Source: Pseudomonas frederiksbergensis (GTDB taxonomy: Bacteria > Pseudomonadota > Gammaproteobacteria > Pseudomonadales > Pseudomonadaceae). From it: a stretch of DNA of 64,000 bases. A model generated the notes under the pieces. That model was not told the origin of the DNA, searched no databases, and worked only from the letters and a program-made list of their open reading frames with translations. The stretch lies in contig NZ_JAAUOE010000001.1 of assembly GCF_017114915.1 (NCBI RefSeq), forward strand, positions 5,283-69,282, given 5' to 3'. This document shows positions 53,661 to 62,424 of the stretch, piece by piece (within the stretch, counting starts at the first letter, position 1; every line of letters begins with the position of its first letter). Both the position numbers and the translations under genes were made by a program.

Positions 53661-55544
53661 TCAAATATCTGGCATCCAGGTCACCCCGAACATCCACGCC
53701 CGGCCTTCCTCTCGATACCCGTACTGACTGCCATCATGGCTGTACAGCGCCCGGCTGTAACCCTTGTCCAGCAGGTTATCGACCTTCAATTCCAGCTTTA
53801 GCTCGCGATTCAGCGCCCAGCTGCTACGCAACCCCAACAACGCATAGCCGCCCAACGGCTGTTGGTTGTTCTCGTCGTCATAGCTGCTGCTCACAGCTTG
53901 CCAACTGGCGCCGACCCCCAGTCGATCGAATTGTCGATCGAGGTCCAGGCTCAAGGTTCGCCGTGCGCGACGGGCGAGGGTGTGGCCGCTGTCGCGATCT
54001 CGTGGGTCGATGATCGCCACGCCCAGGTTGCTCTGCCAGCCGAACAGCTCTTGTTTCAACGCTGCTTCGAAGCCGTTGATGCGAGCCGAGGCAACGTTCG
54101 CCGGGCGGTTGTTGCTGCCGAAAATAATCGCGTCTTGCAGATCGGTGCGGTACAGCGAGGCTTCCAGGCGACTGCTCTGCGTCAGCTGACTGCGCCATTG
54201 CAGCTCATAACTTTTCGAGGTCTCGGGTTTCAGGGCCGGGTTGCTGAAGTCCGGGTAGTACAGGTCGTTGAAGGTTGGCGCGCGGAAGCCTTCGCTGTAG
54301 GTCAACAACACATCGTTGTCCGGGTTCAGCGGCAGGGTGAAGGTGCCGCTCCAGCTGTTCTGGCCACCAAACTGCTGGTTCTGGTCGCGGCGCAGGCCCA
54401 GTTCGGTGGAGAAGCTGTCGGCCTGATAGCGATGCTGGATAAACGCCGCACGGTTCCAGCGGCTGTCTTCGTCGAACGCTGTGCTGCTGTTGATCCGGTC
54501 TTCGTACCAATCGCCGCCGAGGATCAGGCTGTTGCGCTCATCCAGGTTCAGGTCGTTCTGCCAGTTCACCGAATCGCGGTACGTGTTGAACACGCTGCGC
54601 TCGTCGCTGAGCTTGTCGAGGGTCTTTTCGCGGTTTTCGCTGTGGCCGAATTCAAGGCGGGTTTTCCACAGGTCATTGATCCGTGCGTCGACGTAACTGC
54701 TGACGCTGCTCACGGTGAACTCGCTGTAGGGCTGCTGCTGGACCGATTCGAAGGTGTTCATGTCGAATCGGCCGAACGGGTTGTCGAACGCGCTTTTGCC
54801 TTGGTTGTCCAGCAGGTTGGCGCCGATCTCGATGTCATTGTTGAGCGCGTGACTCAGGCTTAAGCTGATCGCCCGATTGCGGTATTCGTCGTGATCGCCG
54901 TCGCTGGGATAAGACGCGTGGGTGCGATTGATGCCTGCCGTTTCATCGAGACTGGCGCCGAGGTTGAAGCGTGTCTGCGCGTTGCCGCCGGACAATCCGA
55001 GGCTGCGCTCCCAGGCTTGGTTGCTGCCAAAACCCATGTGCATGCGCGGTTGCAGGCCCTGTTCGCCGCCACGCCGCGTGAAAATCTGGATCACCCCGCC
55101 AATTGCGTCGCTGCCGTAAATCACCGAACGCGAGCCACGCAGCACTTCCACACGCTCGACCTGTTCGATGTTGATGTGTTGCAAGTTGCTGTCGCCGGAA
55201 GTCGAGTTACCGATGCGCTGGCCGTCGACCAGCACCAGGCTCTGTGCCGGCTTGGTGCCGCGAATGTAAATCCCCGGTAGACTGCCGCGCCCGCCGGTTT
55301 GCCCGACTTGTACGCCCGGTACGCGGCGCAGCAGGTCAGTGACGCTGCTCGGTTGCAGACGGTCGATGTCTTCGCGGGTGAACACGGTGTTGGCGGCGCT
55401 GCTGTCATTACGCGCTTCGACCTGACGGTTGGCGCTGATCAGCACGTCGGGCAGTCTCAGAGCCTGGTCGCGTTCGAAGGTGTCGGCCAGCAACTGGCCG
55501 GCCGGCAGGAGCGTCAGCGTCAGGGCAAAAGGGGAGAGTTTCAT
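53661..55544 (-). CDS. btuB: TonB-dependent vitamin B12 receptor BtuB
   Basis: A 627-residue outer-membrane receptor. Signal peptide to about residue 20, TonB-box region ALRLPDVLISANRQ, plug domain (SSVTDLLRRVPGVQVGQ; GIYIRGTKPAQSLVLVDGQRIG near 92-113; VERVEVLRGSRSVIYGSDAIGGVI) and a beta-barrel ending in AWMFGVTWMPDI. The plug closely follows E. coli BtuB. It is convergent with btuF and lies 76 nt downstream of dxs. No cobalamin riboswitch could fit in that gap. Confidence 0.92.
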   Translation of the reverse strand: MKLSPFALTLTLLPAGQLLADTFERDQALRLPDVLISANRQVEARNDSSAANTVFTREDIDRLQPSSVTDLLRRVPGVQVGQTGGRGSLPGIYIRGTKPAQSLVLVDGQRIGNSTSGDSNLQHINIEQVERVEVLRGSRSVIYGSDAIGGVIQIFTRRGGEQGLQPRMHMGFGSNQAWERSLGLSGGNAQTRFNLGASLDETAGINRTHASYPSDGDHDEYRNRAISLSLSHALNNDIEIGANLLDNQGKSAFDNPFGRFDMNTFESVQQQPYSEFTVSSVSSYVDARINDLWKTRLEFGHSENREKTLDKLSDERSVFNTYRDSVNWQNDLNLDERNSLILGGDWYEDRINSSTAFDEDSRWNRAAFIQHRYQADSFSTELGLRRDQNQQFGGQNSWSGTFTLPLNPDNDVLLTYSEGFRAPTFNDLYYPDFSNPALKPETSKSYELQWRSQLTQSSRLEASLYRTDLQDAIIFGSNNRPANVASARINGFEAALKQELFGWQSNLGVAIIDPRDRDSGHTLARRARRTLSLDLDRQFDRLGVGASWQAVSSSYDDENNQQPLGGYALLGLRSSWALNRELKLELKVDNLLDKGYSRALYSHDGSQYGYREEGRAWMFGVTWMPDI

Positions 55545-55577
55545 GGATGATCCGAGGCGAATTCAGATACGACGCAA

Positions 55578-55616
55578 CCCCCTGTAGGAGCAGCCTTCGG
55601 CAGCCCCTACGGGGGC
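55578..55616. repeat. REP palindrome between dxs and btuB
   Basis: CCCCTGTAGG-AGCAGCC and CGGCAGC-CCCTACGGGGG form a long imperfect hairpin with a TTCGG-type loop. It is a common P. fluorescens GTAGGAGC-type element and may end dxs transcription or separate it from btuB. Confidence 0.8.
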
Positions 55617-55620
55617 GGGA

Positions 55621-57519
55621 TTAGATATTCAGCAATTGCAGGCGCTGACGCACCGCTTCCTCGATTCCTGCCTCGTCCAGCCCGCACTCGGCGAGCATTT
55701 GCGCAGGCTTGGCGTGCTCGACATAGATGTCCGGCAAGCCCAGGTGCAACACTGACTTGAGGATGTTTTCCCGGGCGAGGAACTCGCTGACCGCGCCACC
55801 GGCACCGCCCATGATCGCGTTCTCTTCGATGGTCACCAGCAATTCGTGGCTGCCGGCGATTTCGCGAACCAGTGCTTCGTCGAGGGGTTTGACGAAGCGC
55901 ATGTCGACGACCGTCGCATCCAGTTTCTCGGCGACTTTCAGCGCCTCGGCCAGTTGCACGCCGAATACCAGCAGGGCGACTTTGCTGCCCTGACGGCGAA
56001 CCACCCCCTTGCCGATTTCAATCGGTTCGAGGTTTTTCTCGATCGGTGCATTCGGGCCGGTGCCACGCGGGTAACGCACGGCGGCCGGGCCGTTGTACAG
56101 GTGGCCGGTGCTGAGCATTTTGCGCAGTTCGTTTTCGTCGCTCGGGGTCATCACCAGCATGCCGGGGATGCAACGCAGGAACGACAGATCGAAGCTGCCC
56201 GCGTGCGTCGGACCGTCTTCGCCCACCAGGCCTGCGCGGTCGATGGCGAACAGCACGTCGAGGTTTTGCACCGCGACGTCATGGATCAGCTGGTCGTAAC
56301 CACGTTGCAGGAAGGTCGAATAGATCGCCACCACCGGTTTCGCGCCTTCGCAGGCCATGCCGGCCGCCAGGGTCACGGCGTGTTGCTCGGCAATCGCCAC
56401 GTCGAAATAGCGCGTCGGGAAGCGTTCACTGAAGGCCACCAGATCGGAGCCTTCCTTCATCGCCGGGGTAATCCCGACCAGACGCGGATCGGCCGCGGCC
56501 ATGTCGCACAGCCACTCACCGAACACACCGGAATACTTAGGCCCGCCGGCCTTCTTCGGCGCGGCGGCCGGAGCGTCCAGCGGTTCGAGTTTGGTGATGG
56601 CGTGGTAACCGATCGGGTCGACTTCAGCCGGGGCGAAGCCTTTGCCTTTTTTGGTGACCACGTGTAGGAATTGCGGGCCTTTCAGATCGCGCATGTTGCG
56701 CAGGGTGGCGATCAGGGTCGGCAGATCGTGGCCATCGATCGGGCCGATGTAGTTCCAGCCCAGCTCTTCGAACAGGGTGCCGGGGACCAGCATGCCTTTG
56801 GCGTATTCCTCGGTGCGACGGGCGATTTCCCAGGCGCCGGGCAGGCGCGACAAGACCTTTTTGCTGCCTTCGCGCATGCTCGCGTAAGTGCGGCTGGAAA
56901 GGATCTTCGCCAGGTAGTTCGACAGCCCGCCGACGTTGCGCGAGATCGACATGTCGTTGTCGTTGAGGATCACCAGCATGTTGGCGTCCACTTCCGGCGC
57001 GTGGTTCAGCGCCTCGAACGCCATGCCGGCGGTCAGTGCGCCGTCGCCGATCACCGCGATCGCCTTGCGGTCACTGTGTTGCAGGCGGGCGGCAATCGCC
57101 ATGCCCAGCGCTGCGCTGATCGATGTGCTGGAGTGGCCGACGCCGAAGGTGTCGTACTCGCTCTCGGAGCGACGCGGGAAGGCCGCCACGCCGTCCTTCT
57201 GGCGCAGGGTGCTCATGCGCTCGCGACGGCCGGTGAGGATTTTGTGCGGATAGGCCTGATGACCCACGTCCCACACCAGCCGGTCGTCCGGGGTGTCGAA
57301 GACGTAATGCAGCGCGATGGTCAGCTCGATCACACCCAGACCGGCACCGAAATGCCCACCGGTCTGACCGACCGTGTAGAGCAACTCCAGGCGCAACTCA
57401 TTGGCCAGGGTTTCCAGCTCGGCTTCGCCTAACCGGCGCAGGCCGTCCGGCGTGTTGGCACGGTCGAGCAGGGGCGTGGTCGGGCGCTTGCGGGGAATCT
57501 CATGAAACGTCGTGGGCAT
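55621..57519 (-). CDS. dxs: 1-deoxy-D-xylulose-5-phosphate synthase
   Basis: First enzyme of the MEP isoprenoid pathway, thiamine diphosphate-dependent. The 632-residue protein has the thiamine-binding [17 protein letters not shown] near residue 157 with the ND...N motif ([11 protein letters not shown] near 187), [14 protein letters not shown] near 127, and the transketolase central domain ([20 protein letters not shown] near 376). Start ATG at 57519. It is downstream of ispA, the usual ispA-dxs pair. Confidence 0.97.
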   Translation of the reverse strand: MPTTFHEIPRKRPTTPLLDRANTPDGLRRLGEAELETLANELRLELLYTVGQTGGHFGAGLGVIELTIALHYVFDTPDDRLVWDVGHQAYPHKILTGRRERMSTLRQKDGVAAFPRRSESEYDTFGVGHSSTSISAALGMAIAARLQHSDRKAIAVIGDGALTAGMAFEALNHAPEVDANMLVILNDNDMSISRNVGGLSNYLAKILSSRTYASMREGSKKVLSRLPGAWEIARRTEEYAKGMLVPGTLFEELGWNYIGPIDGHDLPTLIATLRNMRDLKGPQFLHVVTKKGKGFAPAEVDPIGYHAITKLEPLDAPAAAPKKAGGPKYSGVFGEWLCDMAAADPRLVGITPAMKEGSDLVAFSERFPTRYFDVAIAEQHAVTLAAGMACEGAKPVVAIYSTFLQRGYDQLIHDVAVQNLDVLFAIDRAGLVGEDGPTHAGSFDLSFLRCIPGMLVMTPSDENELRKMLSTGHLYNGPAAVRYPRGTGPNAPIEKNLEPIEIGKGVVRRQGSKVALLVFGVQLAEALKVAEKLDATVVDMRFVKPLDEALVREIAGSHELLVTIEENAIMGGAGGAVSEFLARENILKSVLHLGLPDIYVEHAKPAQMLAECGLDEAGIEEAVRQRLQLLNI

Positions 57520-57610
57520 CAGGCGAATCGTTATAGGTATAAAAGATGCGGCAGTTTACCTGATGCATCGCCCCCTGCCCACGCGTTGGTATTTTTTGGC
57601 GGATACGCCG

Positions 57611-58498
57611 TCAGCTGCGGCGGTCAACGATGTACCGGGCCAGATCGCGCAACGGCTCGGCCGCCGCGTCAAACGGTCGCAGCGCATGCAGGGCCTGGTC
57701 GCGCAGTTCCAGGGCGTAGGCCTTGGCCGCGTCGAGACCGAGCAGGGCCGGGTAGGTCGGCTTATCCCGTGCGATGTCGGCGCCCTGGCGTTTGCCGAGG
57801 GTGGCGGTGTCACTTTCGACGTCGAGAATGTCGTCCTGGACCTGAAAGGCCAGGCCGATGGCTTGTGCATAACTCTGCAGGGACTTCAGTTCGTCCTTCT
57901 CGGCATGACCGCTGGCCAGGGCGCCGAGTTTGACGCTGACTTCGATCAGCGCACCGGTCTTGTGCCGATGCATGTATTCAAGGGCTTTTTGATCGAGCTT
58001 CAGGCCCACCGAGCCGAGGTCGATGGCTTGCCCGCCGACCATGCCCGCCGGACCTGCCGCCAACGCCAGGGCGCTGACCATCTGTAGACGGGTTTCGGCG
58101 TCTGACGCACTCAGGCGCGGGTCGAGCAAGGCGCTGAAGGCCAGGCTCTGCAAACCGTCGCCGGCGAGAATCGCGCAGGCTTCGTCGAATTTTTTGTGGG
58201 TGGTCGGCTGGCCGCGACGCAGATCGTCATCGTCCATGGCCGGCAGATCGTCGTGCACCAGCGAGTAGGCATGAATCAGCTCCACCGCGCAGGCTGCGCC
58301 GTTGGCTTGCTCGGCCTTGCCGCCCAGCGCTTCACACGCGGCGTAGGCCAGCAACGGACGCACGCGCTTGCCGCCGTTCATCACGCTGTAGCGCATGGCT
58401 TCGTACAGCCGCGCGAGCTCAGGGCTCGGCGGGTTGAACAGGGTTTCCAGTGCCGCATTGACGCGAGCCTGGCTGGTCACCGAATACGTCGCAATCAT
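57611..58498 (-). CDS. ispA: Farnesyl diphosphate synthase (geranyltranstransferase)
   Basis: Makes farnesyl diphosphate from C5 units. The 295-residue all-helical protein has the first Asp-rich motif [16 protein letters not shown] near residue 83 and the second DDILDVES near 223, plus GGKRVRPLL near 38. Its ATG overlaps the xseB stop by ATGA. The xseB-ispA-dxs order is the classical one. Confidence 0.97.
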   Translation of the reverse strand: MIATYSVTSQARVNAALETLFNPPSPELARLYEAMRYSVMNGGKRVRPLLAYAACEALGGKAEQANGAACAVELIHAYSLVHDDLPAMDDDDLRRGQPTTHKKFDEACAILAGDGLQSLAFSALLDPRLSASDAETRLQMVSALALAAGPAGMVGGQAIDLGSVGLKLDQKALEYMHRHKTGALIEVSVKLGALASGHAEKDELKSLQSYAQAIGLAFQVQDDILDVESDTATLGKRQGADIARDKPTYPALLGLDAAKAYALELRDQALHALRPFDAAAEPLRDLARYIVDRRS

Positions 58499-58737
58499 TC
58501 TGGCTGATCCGCGTCGAAGGGTTCCTCGGTCAACTCGCCATCACGCTCGAGCAACACTTGCACCTTCTGCTCGGCCTGGGCCAGCGCCGCCTGGCAATCG
58601 CGGGTCAGCCCGATGCCCTGCTCGAAAGCGGTCAGCGAGTCTTCCAGCGACAATTCGCCGTTCTCCAGACGCTCCACCAGCGTTTGCAGGTCAGCGAGGG
58701 ATTGTTCGAAATCCAGTGCAGCTTTTTTGCGGGCCAT
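58495..58737 (-). CDS. xseB: Exodeoxyribonuclease VII small subunit
   Basis: An 80-residue protein beginning [20 protein letters not shown] and containing [22 protein letters not shown], diagnostic for XseB, which forms the ExoVII nuclease with XseA. It is the first gene of the xseB-ispA-dxs operon. Confidence 0.96.
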   Translation of the reverse strand: MARKKAALDFEQSLADLQTLVERLENGELSLEDSLTAFEQGIGLTRDCQAALAQAEQKVQVLLERDGELTEEPFDADQPE

Positions 58738-58844
58738 GGCGGCTATTTCCGGTTGACGTTAAACCGGCGCGACACTAGCAGACATGGGGGGTATGGGCAA
58801 ATGAGCAGGGGCGTTGGAGCAGCAATTCCGGGGTGAAAACACAC

Positions 58845-58978
58845 CTTGTGGCGAGGGAACTTGCTCTCGTTCGGCTGCGCAGCAGTCGCGAACTCTGGAC
58901 GCGGTAGGCCTGAAGAAACACGACGTATGGTTTCGGGGCCGCTTCGCGACCCAGCGGGAGCAAGCTCCCTAGCCACAG
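58845..58978. repeat. Large REP-type inverted repeat (134 bp)
   Basis: TTGTGGCGAGGGAAC at the left and GCTCCCTAGCCACAG at the right are complementary with few mismatches, and inner arms around CTGCGCAGCAGTCGCG / CGCGACCCAGCGGGAG extend the structure. It is a typical P. fluorescens double-REP unit. Confidence 0.85.
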
Positions 58979-59007
58979 ATGTATGTCGTCTATAAGGGTG
59001 ATGTGGA

Positions 59008-59053
59008 TTATTCGGCTCACTTTATGAGCCGAATAAGATCGCTATTCGGCTCA
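59008..59053. promoter_or_regulatory. Three 11-bp half-sites TATTCGGCTCA upstream of the macroglobulin operon
   Basis: TATTCGGCTCA at 59009-59019, its exact complement TGAGCCGAATA at 59025-59035 (arms extend to 12 bp, 5-nt gap), and a third forward copy at 59043-59053. Perfect palindromes of this length with a third half-site are operator-like. They lie about 190-235 nt upstream of the first gene; the bound regulator is unknown. Confidence 0.5.
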
Positions 59054-59244
59054 CGCCCCAAAAATATGCGTGATTCCCACCGCAAATTCAGATGTATCCG
59101 ATTGTTAAAAAACCGCCAAATGGCTAATCTTCGCGCCTTCAACGACCCTATATTCAGGGTCTTTCAGACGAAACGCAGTTTTTGGATCTGTGACGCGCCG
59201 AGGATCGGGCGCAGGGTTTCGTTATGCATGGCAGGAGGCGTCAC

Positions 59245-60036
59245 ATGCGTTGGGTTCTTTCATTGCTGATCACGCTGGTCTGCGCTCAGGTGGCGTGGGC
59301 CGAGCCCACGGCCGAGCTATCGGAACCGGTGGGCGGCTGGCGCTATCACGGCCTGTTGGACCGCAGTGAAAACCCTCGCGTCGCCTATCCCACGCCACCC
59401 ATCGACCGGGGCGTGCAGCGCAATCGCACGATGATCGAAGGCCAGCTCAAGGCCCTCGGCACGCTCCGTCCGCCCCACAGCCTGGCGGTCAACGGCAATC
59501 CCCTGAATCTGTACACCGACGACCAAGGACGTTTTGCCCGGCCGTATGCGTTCGGCGCCGGGTCCAACAGCGTCGAAGTGCGCAGTTCCGAGGGCCAGTC
59601 GCTCAAGCGCGTTCAATTCTATGAAGCCAACAACCTGCGCACCCCGGCGCGAATTCGCGTGGTGCTGGGCTGGGACGATCCCAAGGCCGAACTCGACCTG
59701 CACATCATTACCCCTGACGGCCAGCATGCGTTCTGGGCTCGCCCGGCGATGAGCAACGGCGGCGGCCTGGACCCGGATGGGGTCGATGGCCCCGGCCCGG
59801 AAATGTTCACCATGACCGCGCCGATGCACGGCACCTATCTGGTTTACGTGAACTATTGGGGCAACTACGGCAGCGGCGGCTATAACTTCGATGAGACCAG
59901 CAACCAGAACGAGGTGATCACCTCGCAAATCAATCTGGTGCTCAACGAAAACACCGTCGACGAAAAACGCGAGACGTTCATCGTGCCCTTGCGGGCGATC
60001 GGCGACCTGCTGCTGGTCAAGACTTTCAACTATTAA
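59245..60036 (+). CDS. YfaP-type DUF2135 protein, macroglobulin operon (MagA-like)
   Basis: A 263-residue exported protein. Signal peptide MRWVLSLLITLVCAQVAWA; the DUF2135 core includes RIRVVLGWDDPKAELDLHIITPDG near residue 138, with an acidic/His pattern typical of the family (YfaP in E. coli). Start at 59245 is preceded by AGGAGG; the sequence GCAGGAGG also resembles an RsmA-binding GGA motif overlapping the ribosome-binding site. In P. aeruginosa the mag operon is part of the Gac/Rsm network. First gene of the operon. Confidence 0.87.
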   Translation: MRWVLSLLITLVCAQVAWAEPTAELSEPVGGWRYHGLLDRSENPRVAYPTPPIDRGVQRNRTMIEGQLKALGTLRPPHSLAVNGNPLNLYTDDQGRFARPYAFGAGSNSVEVRSSEGQSLKRVQFYEANNLRTPARIRVVLGWDDPKAELDLHIITPDGQHAFWARPAMSNGGGLDPDGVDGPGPEMFTMTAPMHGTYLVYVNYWGNYGSGGYNFDETSNQNEVITSQINLVLNENTVDEKRETFIVPLRAIGDLLLVKTFNY

Positions 60037-60052
60037 ACATCCCGCACCATGG

Positions 60053-61789
60053 ATGAAATCGAGCTTTGGGAACATGAGCGTGAACATGAGCGATAACACT
60101 GCTACTCCGACCGCCGACGCACCCGCAGCCAAAACTCCACGCCGTTGGCCGGCGCTGGTGATCGGGTTATGCCTGGCGGCTGGCATTGCGGGTGGGGTGG
60201 GGTGCAAACCCAAGGCGCCGCCTGTTCAGTTGGCCAGTGACAAACTGGGCATGAGCCGCCCGGACGGCCTGCTCGAAACCCATTCCCTGAGCCAGTTGCC
60301 CAAGGATCTGCTGGCGGTGCCGTTTCTCAAGGAAACCCTGACCGAAGATTTCGTCTTCTATTACGAAGCTCACGCCGACCGTCTCGGTTTGATTGGCAGT
60401 CTGCGGCGGATCATTTACGAGCATGACCTGAAGTTGCAGGACAGCCTGATCGAGCAGCTCTTCGACCAACCGGCGGATGTGGCGCTGTGGCGCGGGGCGG
60501 ATGGGCGCCTCAAGGATTTCCTGCTGGTGATGGATCGCGGCGGGCTGGCCAAGGTGCTGGAGCCGCTGGCGAAAGTGGCGCTGGATGATTCGCAGCTGAG
60601 CAAGCTCAACGAGGTAAAAGTTGGCACCGAAGCGGTCACCCTCTATCAACTCAACTACAACGCCAGCAAGGCGTTGGTGTTCGCTTCCCATGGCGACAAA
60701 CTGGTGGTGCTGTCCAATCCGGCCAAGCTTTACGACCCGGAAAACGGTGCCTTCGAGGAAGCCGGCGGCGTTTCGACCAAGGCCGTCGCTGCCTTGCTCA
60801 ATGGCGACAAACTGTTCCCCGAAGCCTTCGGCCTGCCACCCCGCGCGCCCGAGGTCAAACAGCGCCTGTCGGTCAACTCCAGCGTGTTGGCCATGGGGTA
60901 CCAGCGCTTCATCCCGAACTTCTCGGGCCTGCGTTTCGACATGGACGACAAGGGCTGGCACAGCTTCCTCGCCCTGGATGAACTGGACAATCAGCCGGAC
61001 TTCGACTTCAAACCGGTCTGGCAAGCCATGCCCATGGGTGCCAGCGCCTGCGTAGCCTTGCCGCTGGCCGCCGAACAACAGAAGCCGCTGCTGGTGAAAC
61101 TCGGCGCTGAAGAATCCGCGGCCCAGACCCTCACCGAACGCATGGCCGGTGCCGCCGGCCTGTGCTGGTACGCCGACTCGCGGCTGTACACGCCGCTGCT
61201 GGTGGCCAGCCTGAATGACGATGACGGCGCCAAACTCGACGCCGACCTGGGCAAGCTGTTCGGCTCGATGGTCGGCGCCTACGAAGGCAAGGTCGCCGAG
61301 CACGCGTTCCCGGTGGTCGAGAAACAGAATGGTAAAACCCATCAATGGCAGCGCCAGGTCAGCTCCAACTTCGGCCCTTATAAAGCCAAGGATGCCGAGC
61401 AACCAGACGCGATCACCGGCAAAGCCTTCATGCGCGTCAGCCTGGCGCGCCACGGTGCGACGCTGCTGTTCTCCCTCGACGACAAACTCGTCGACAAAGC
61501 CCTCGGCACCCTCGACAAACGTTTCCCGCCGCTGGCTGACGTGCTGCCCAAAGACCTGCTGATGCCGATCTATTTCGGCCCGGATGCCATGGCGCAACTG
61601 ATGCAGCAGGAAACCCTCGACAGCCTGCCGCAGGACATGGAGCCGGTGTTCTACAACGCCGCGCAAACCTACCTGATCCCGAAACTGCGCACCCTCGGCG
61701 GCTACGGCAAATACGCCCTGACCTTGCCTGAAGGCAGCGAGCCCGACGGCCACTGGCAGTGGCTGCCGCTGGAGTGGAAAGCCCTGTGA
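60053..61789 (+). CDS. DUF2138 protein, macroglobulin operon (YfaQ/MagB-like)
   Basis: A 578-residue protein of DUF2138. After a Pro/Ala-rich start comes a hydrophobic segment (about 33-50, [18 protein letters not shown]), so it is probably an inner-membrane-anchored or exported protein. The rest is periplasmic-looking, with no catalytic motif I can name. ATGs at 60074 and 60086 are alternative starts; none has a strong ribosome-binding site. It overlaps the next gene by GTGA. Confidence 0.85.
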   Translation: MKSSFGNMSVNMSDNTATPTADAPAAKTPRRWPALVIGLCLAAGIAGGVGCKPKAPPVQLASDKLGMSRPDGLLETHSLSQLPKDLLAVPFLKETLTEDFVFYYEAHADRLGLIGSLRRIIYEHDLKLQDSLIEQLFDQPADVALWRGADGRLKDFLLVMDRGGLAKVLEPLAKVALDDSQLSKLNEVKVGTEAVTLYQLNYNASKALVFASHGDKLVVLSNPAKLYDPENGAFEEAGGVSTKAVAALLNGDKLFPEAFGLPPRAPEVKQRLSVNSSVLAMGYQRFIPNFSGLRFDMDDKGWHSFLALDELDNQPDFDFKPVWQAMPMGASACVALPLAAEQQKPLLVKLGAEESAAQTLTERMAGAAGLCWYADSRLYTPLLVASLNDDDGAKLDADLGKLFGSMVGAYEGKVAEHAFPVVEKQNGKTHQWQRQVSSNFGPYKAKDAEQPDAITGKAFMRVSLARHGATLLFSLDDKLVDKALGTLDKRFPPLADVLPKDLLMPIYFGPDAMAQLMQQETLDSLPQDMEPVFYNAAQTYLIPKLRTLGGYGKYALTLPEGSEPDGHWQWLPLEWKAL

Positions 61790-62424
61790 CTGCACTTATC
61801 CGAGGCCTCGGCCTGCTGGCGTTGCTGCTGGGGACTCGCACATTTGCCAGCGAAACCCCGGCGCTCGACCCGCAGCAATCCCAGGTGTTCCGCGCCTGGT
61901 TCGTGCGCATCGCCCAGGAACAACTGACCCAGGGCCCGAGCCCGCGCTGGTATCAGCAGGACTGCGCCGGGCTGGTGCGGTTCGCCGCCAACGAAGCGCT
62001 GAAAGTCCATGACGACAAATGGCTGCGCAGCAATGGCTTGTCCAACCGCTACCTGCCGCCGGAGCTGCAACTGAGTGAAGCCCAACGCAGCCTCGCCCAG
62101 CAATGGCAGCAGGGCGGCGGCAAGGTCGGGCCTTACGTCAACGCGATCAAACTGATTCAGTTCAACAGTCATCTGGTCGGCCGCGATCTGGCCCAGGCCC
62201 GGCCCGGCGACCTGATGTTTTTCGATCAGGGCGATGACCAGCACCTGATGATCTGGATGGGCCGCTACATCGCCTATCACACCGGCACCACCACCCCCAC
62301 CGACAACGGCATGCGCTCCGCAAGCCTGCAGCAACTCATGACATGGAAGGACACCCGATGGATACCCGACGCAGCCAACCCCAACTTCATCGGCGTCTAT
62401 CGACTGAACTTTCTCTCCCAATGA
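61786..62424 (+). CDS. DUF1175 protein, NlpC/P60-like, macroglobulin operon (YfaT/MagC-like)
   Basis: A 212-residue exported protein with signal peptide ([20 protein letters not shown]). [19 protein letters not shown] with Cys60 and a later [10 protein letters not shown] with His have the Cys-His layout of NlpC/P60-type hydrolases, so it may be a peptidase or amidase (inference). It matches DUF1175. Start is GTG at 61786, overlapping the previous stop; a longer ATG-started frame is less likely. It overlaps the macroglobulin gene by ATGA. Confidence 0.85.
   Translation: MTALIRGLGLLALLLGTRTFASETPALDPQQSQVFRAWFVRIAQEQLTQGPSPRWYQQDCAGLVRFAANEALKVHDDKWLRSNGLSNRYLPPELQLSEAQRSLAQQWQQGGGKVGPYVNAIKLIQFNSHLVGRDLAQARPGDLMFFDQGDDQHLMIWMGRYIAYHTGTTTPTDNGMRSASLQQLMTWKDTRWIPDAANPNFIGVYRLNFLSQ

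Larger units (their letters stand above)
58738..59244. other. 507-nt intergenic region between xseB and the alpha-2-macroglobulin operon
   Basis: Contains no convincing gene. From left to right it holds the xseB promoter side, a large REP-type inverted repeat (58845-58978), three copies of an 11-bp half-site (59009-59053), and a short palindrome GACCCT-N6-AGGGTC (59144-59161) near the likely promoter of the downstream operon. Confidence 0.8.

Noticed and set aside
55545..55620. Cobalamin riboswitch before btuB
   Set aside because: The gap is 76 nt and half of it is a REP hairpin.
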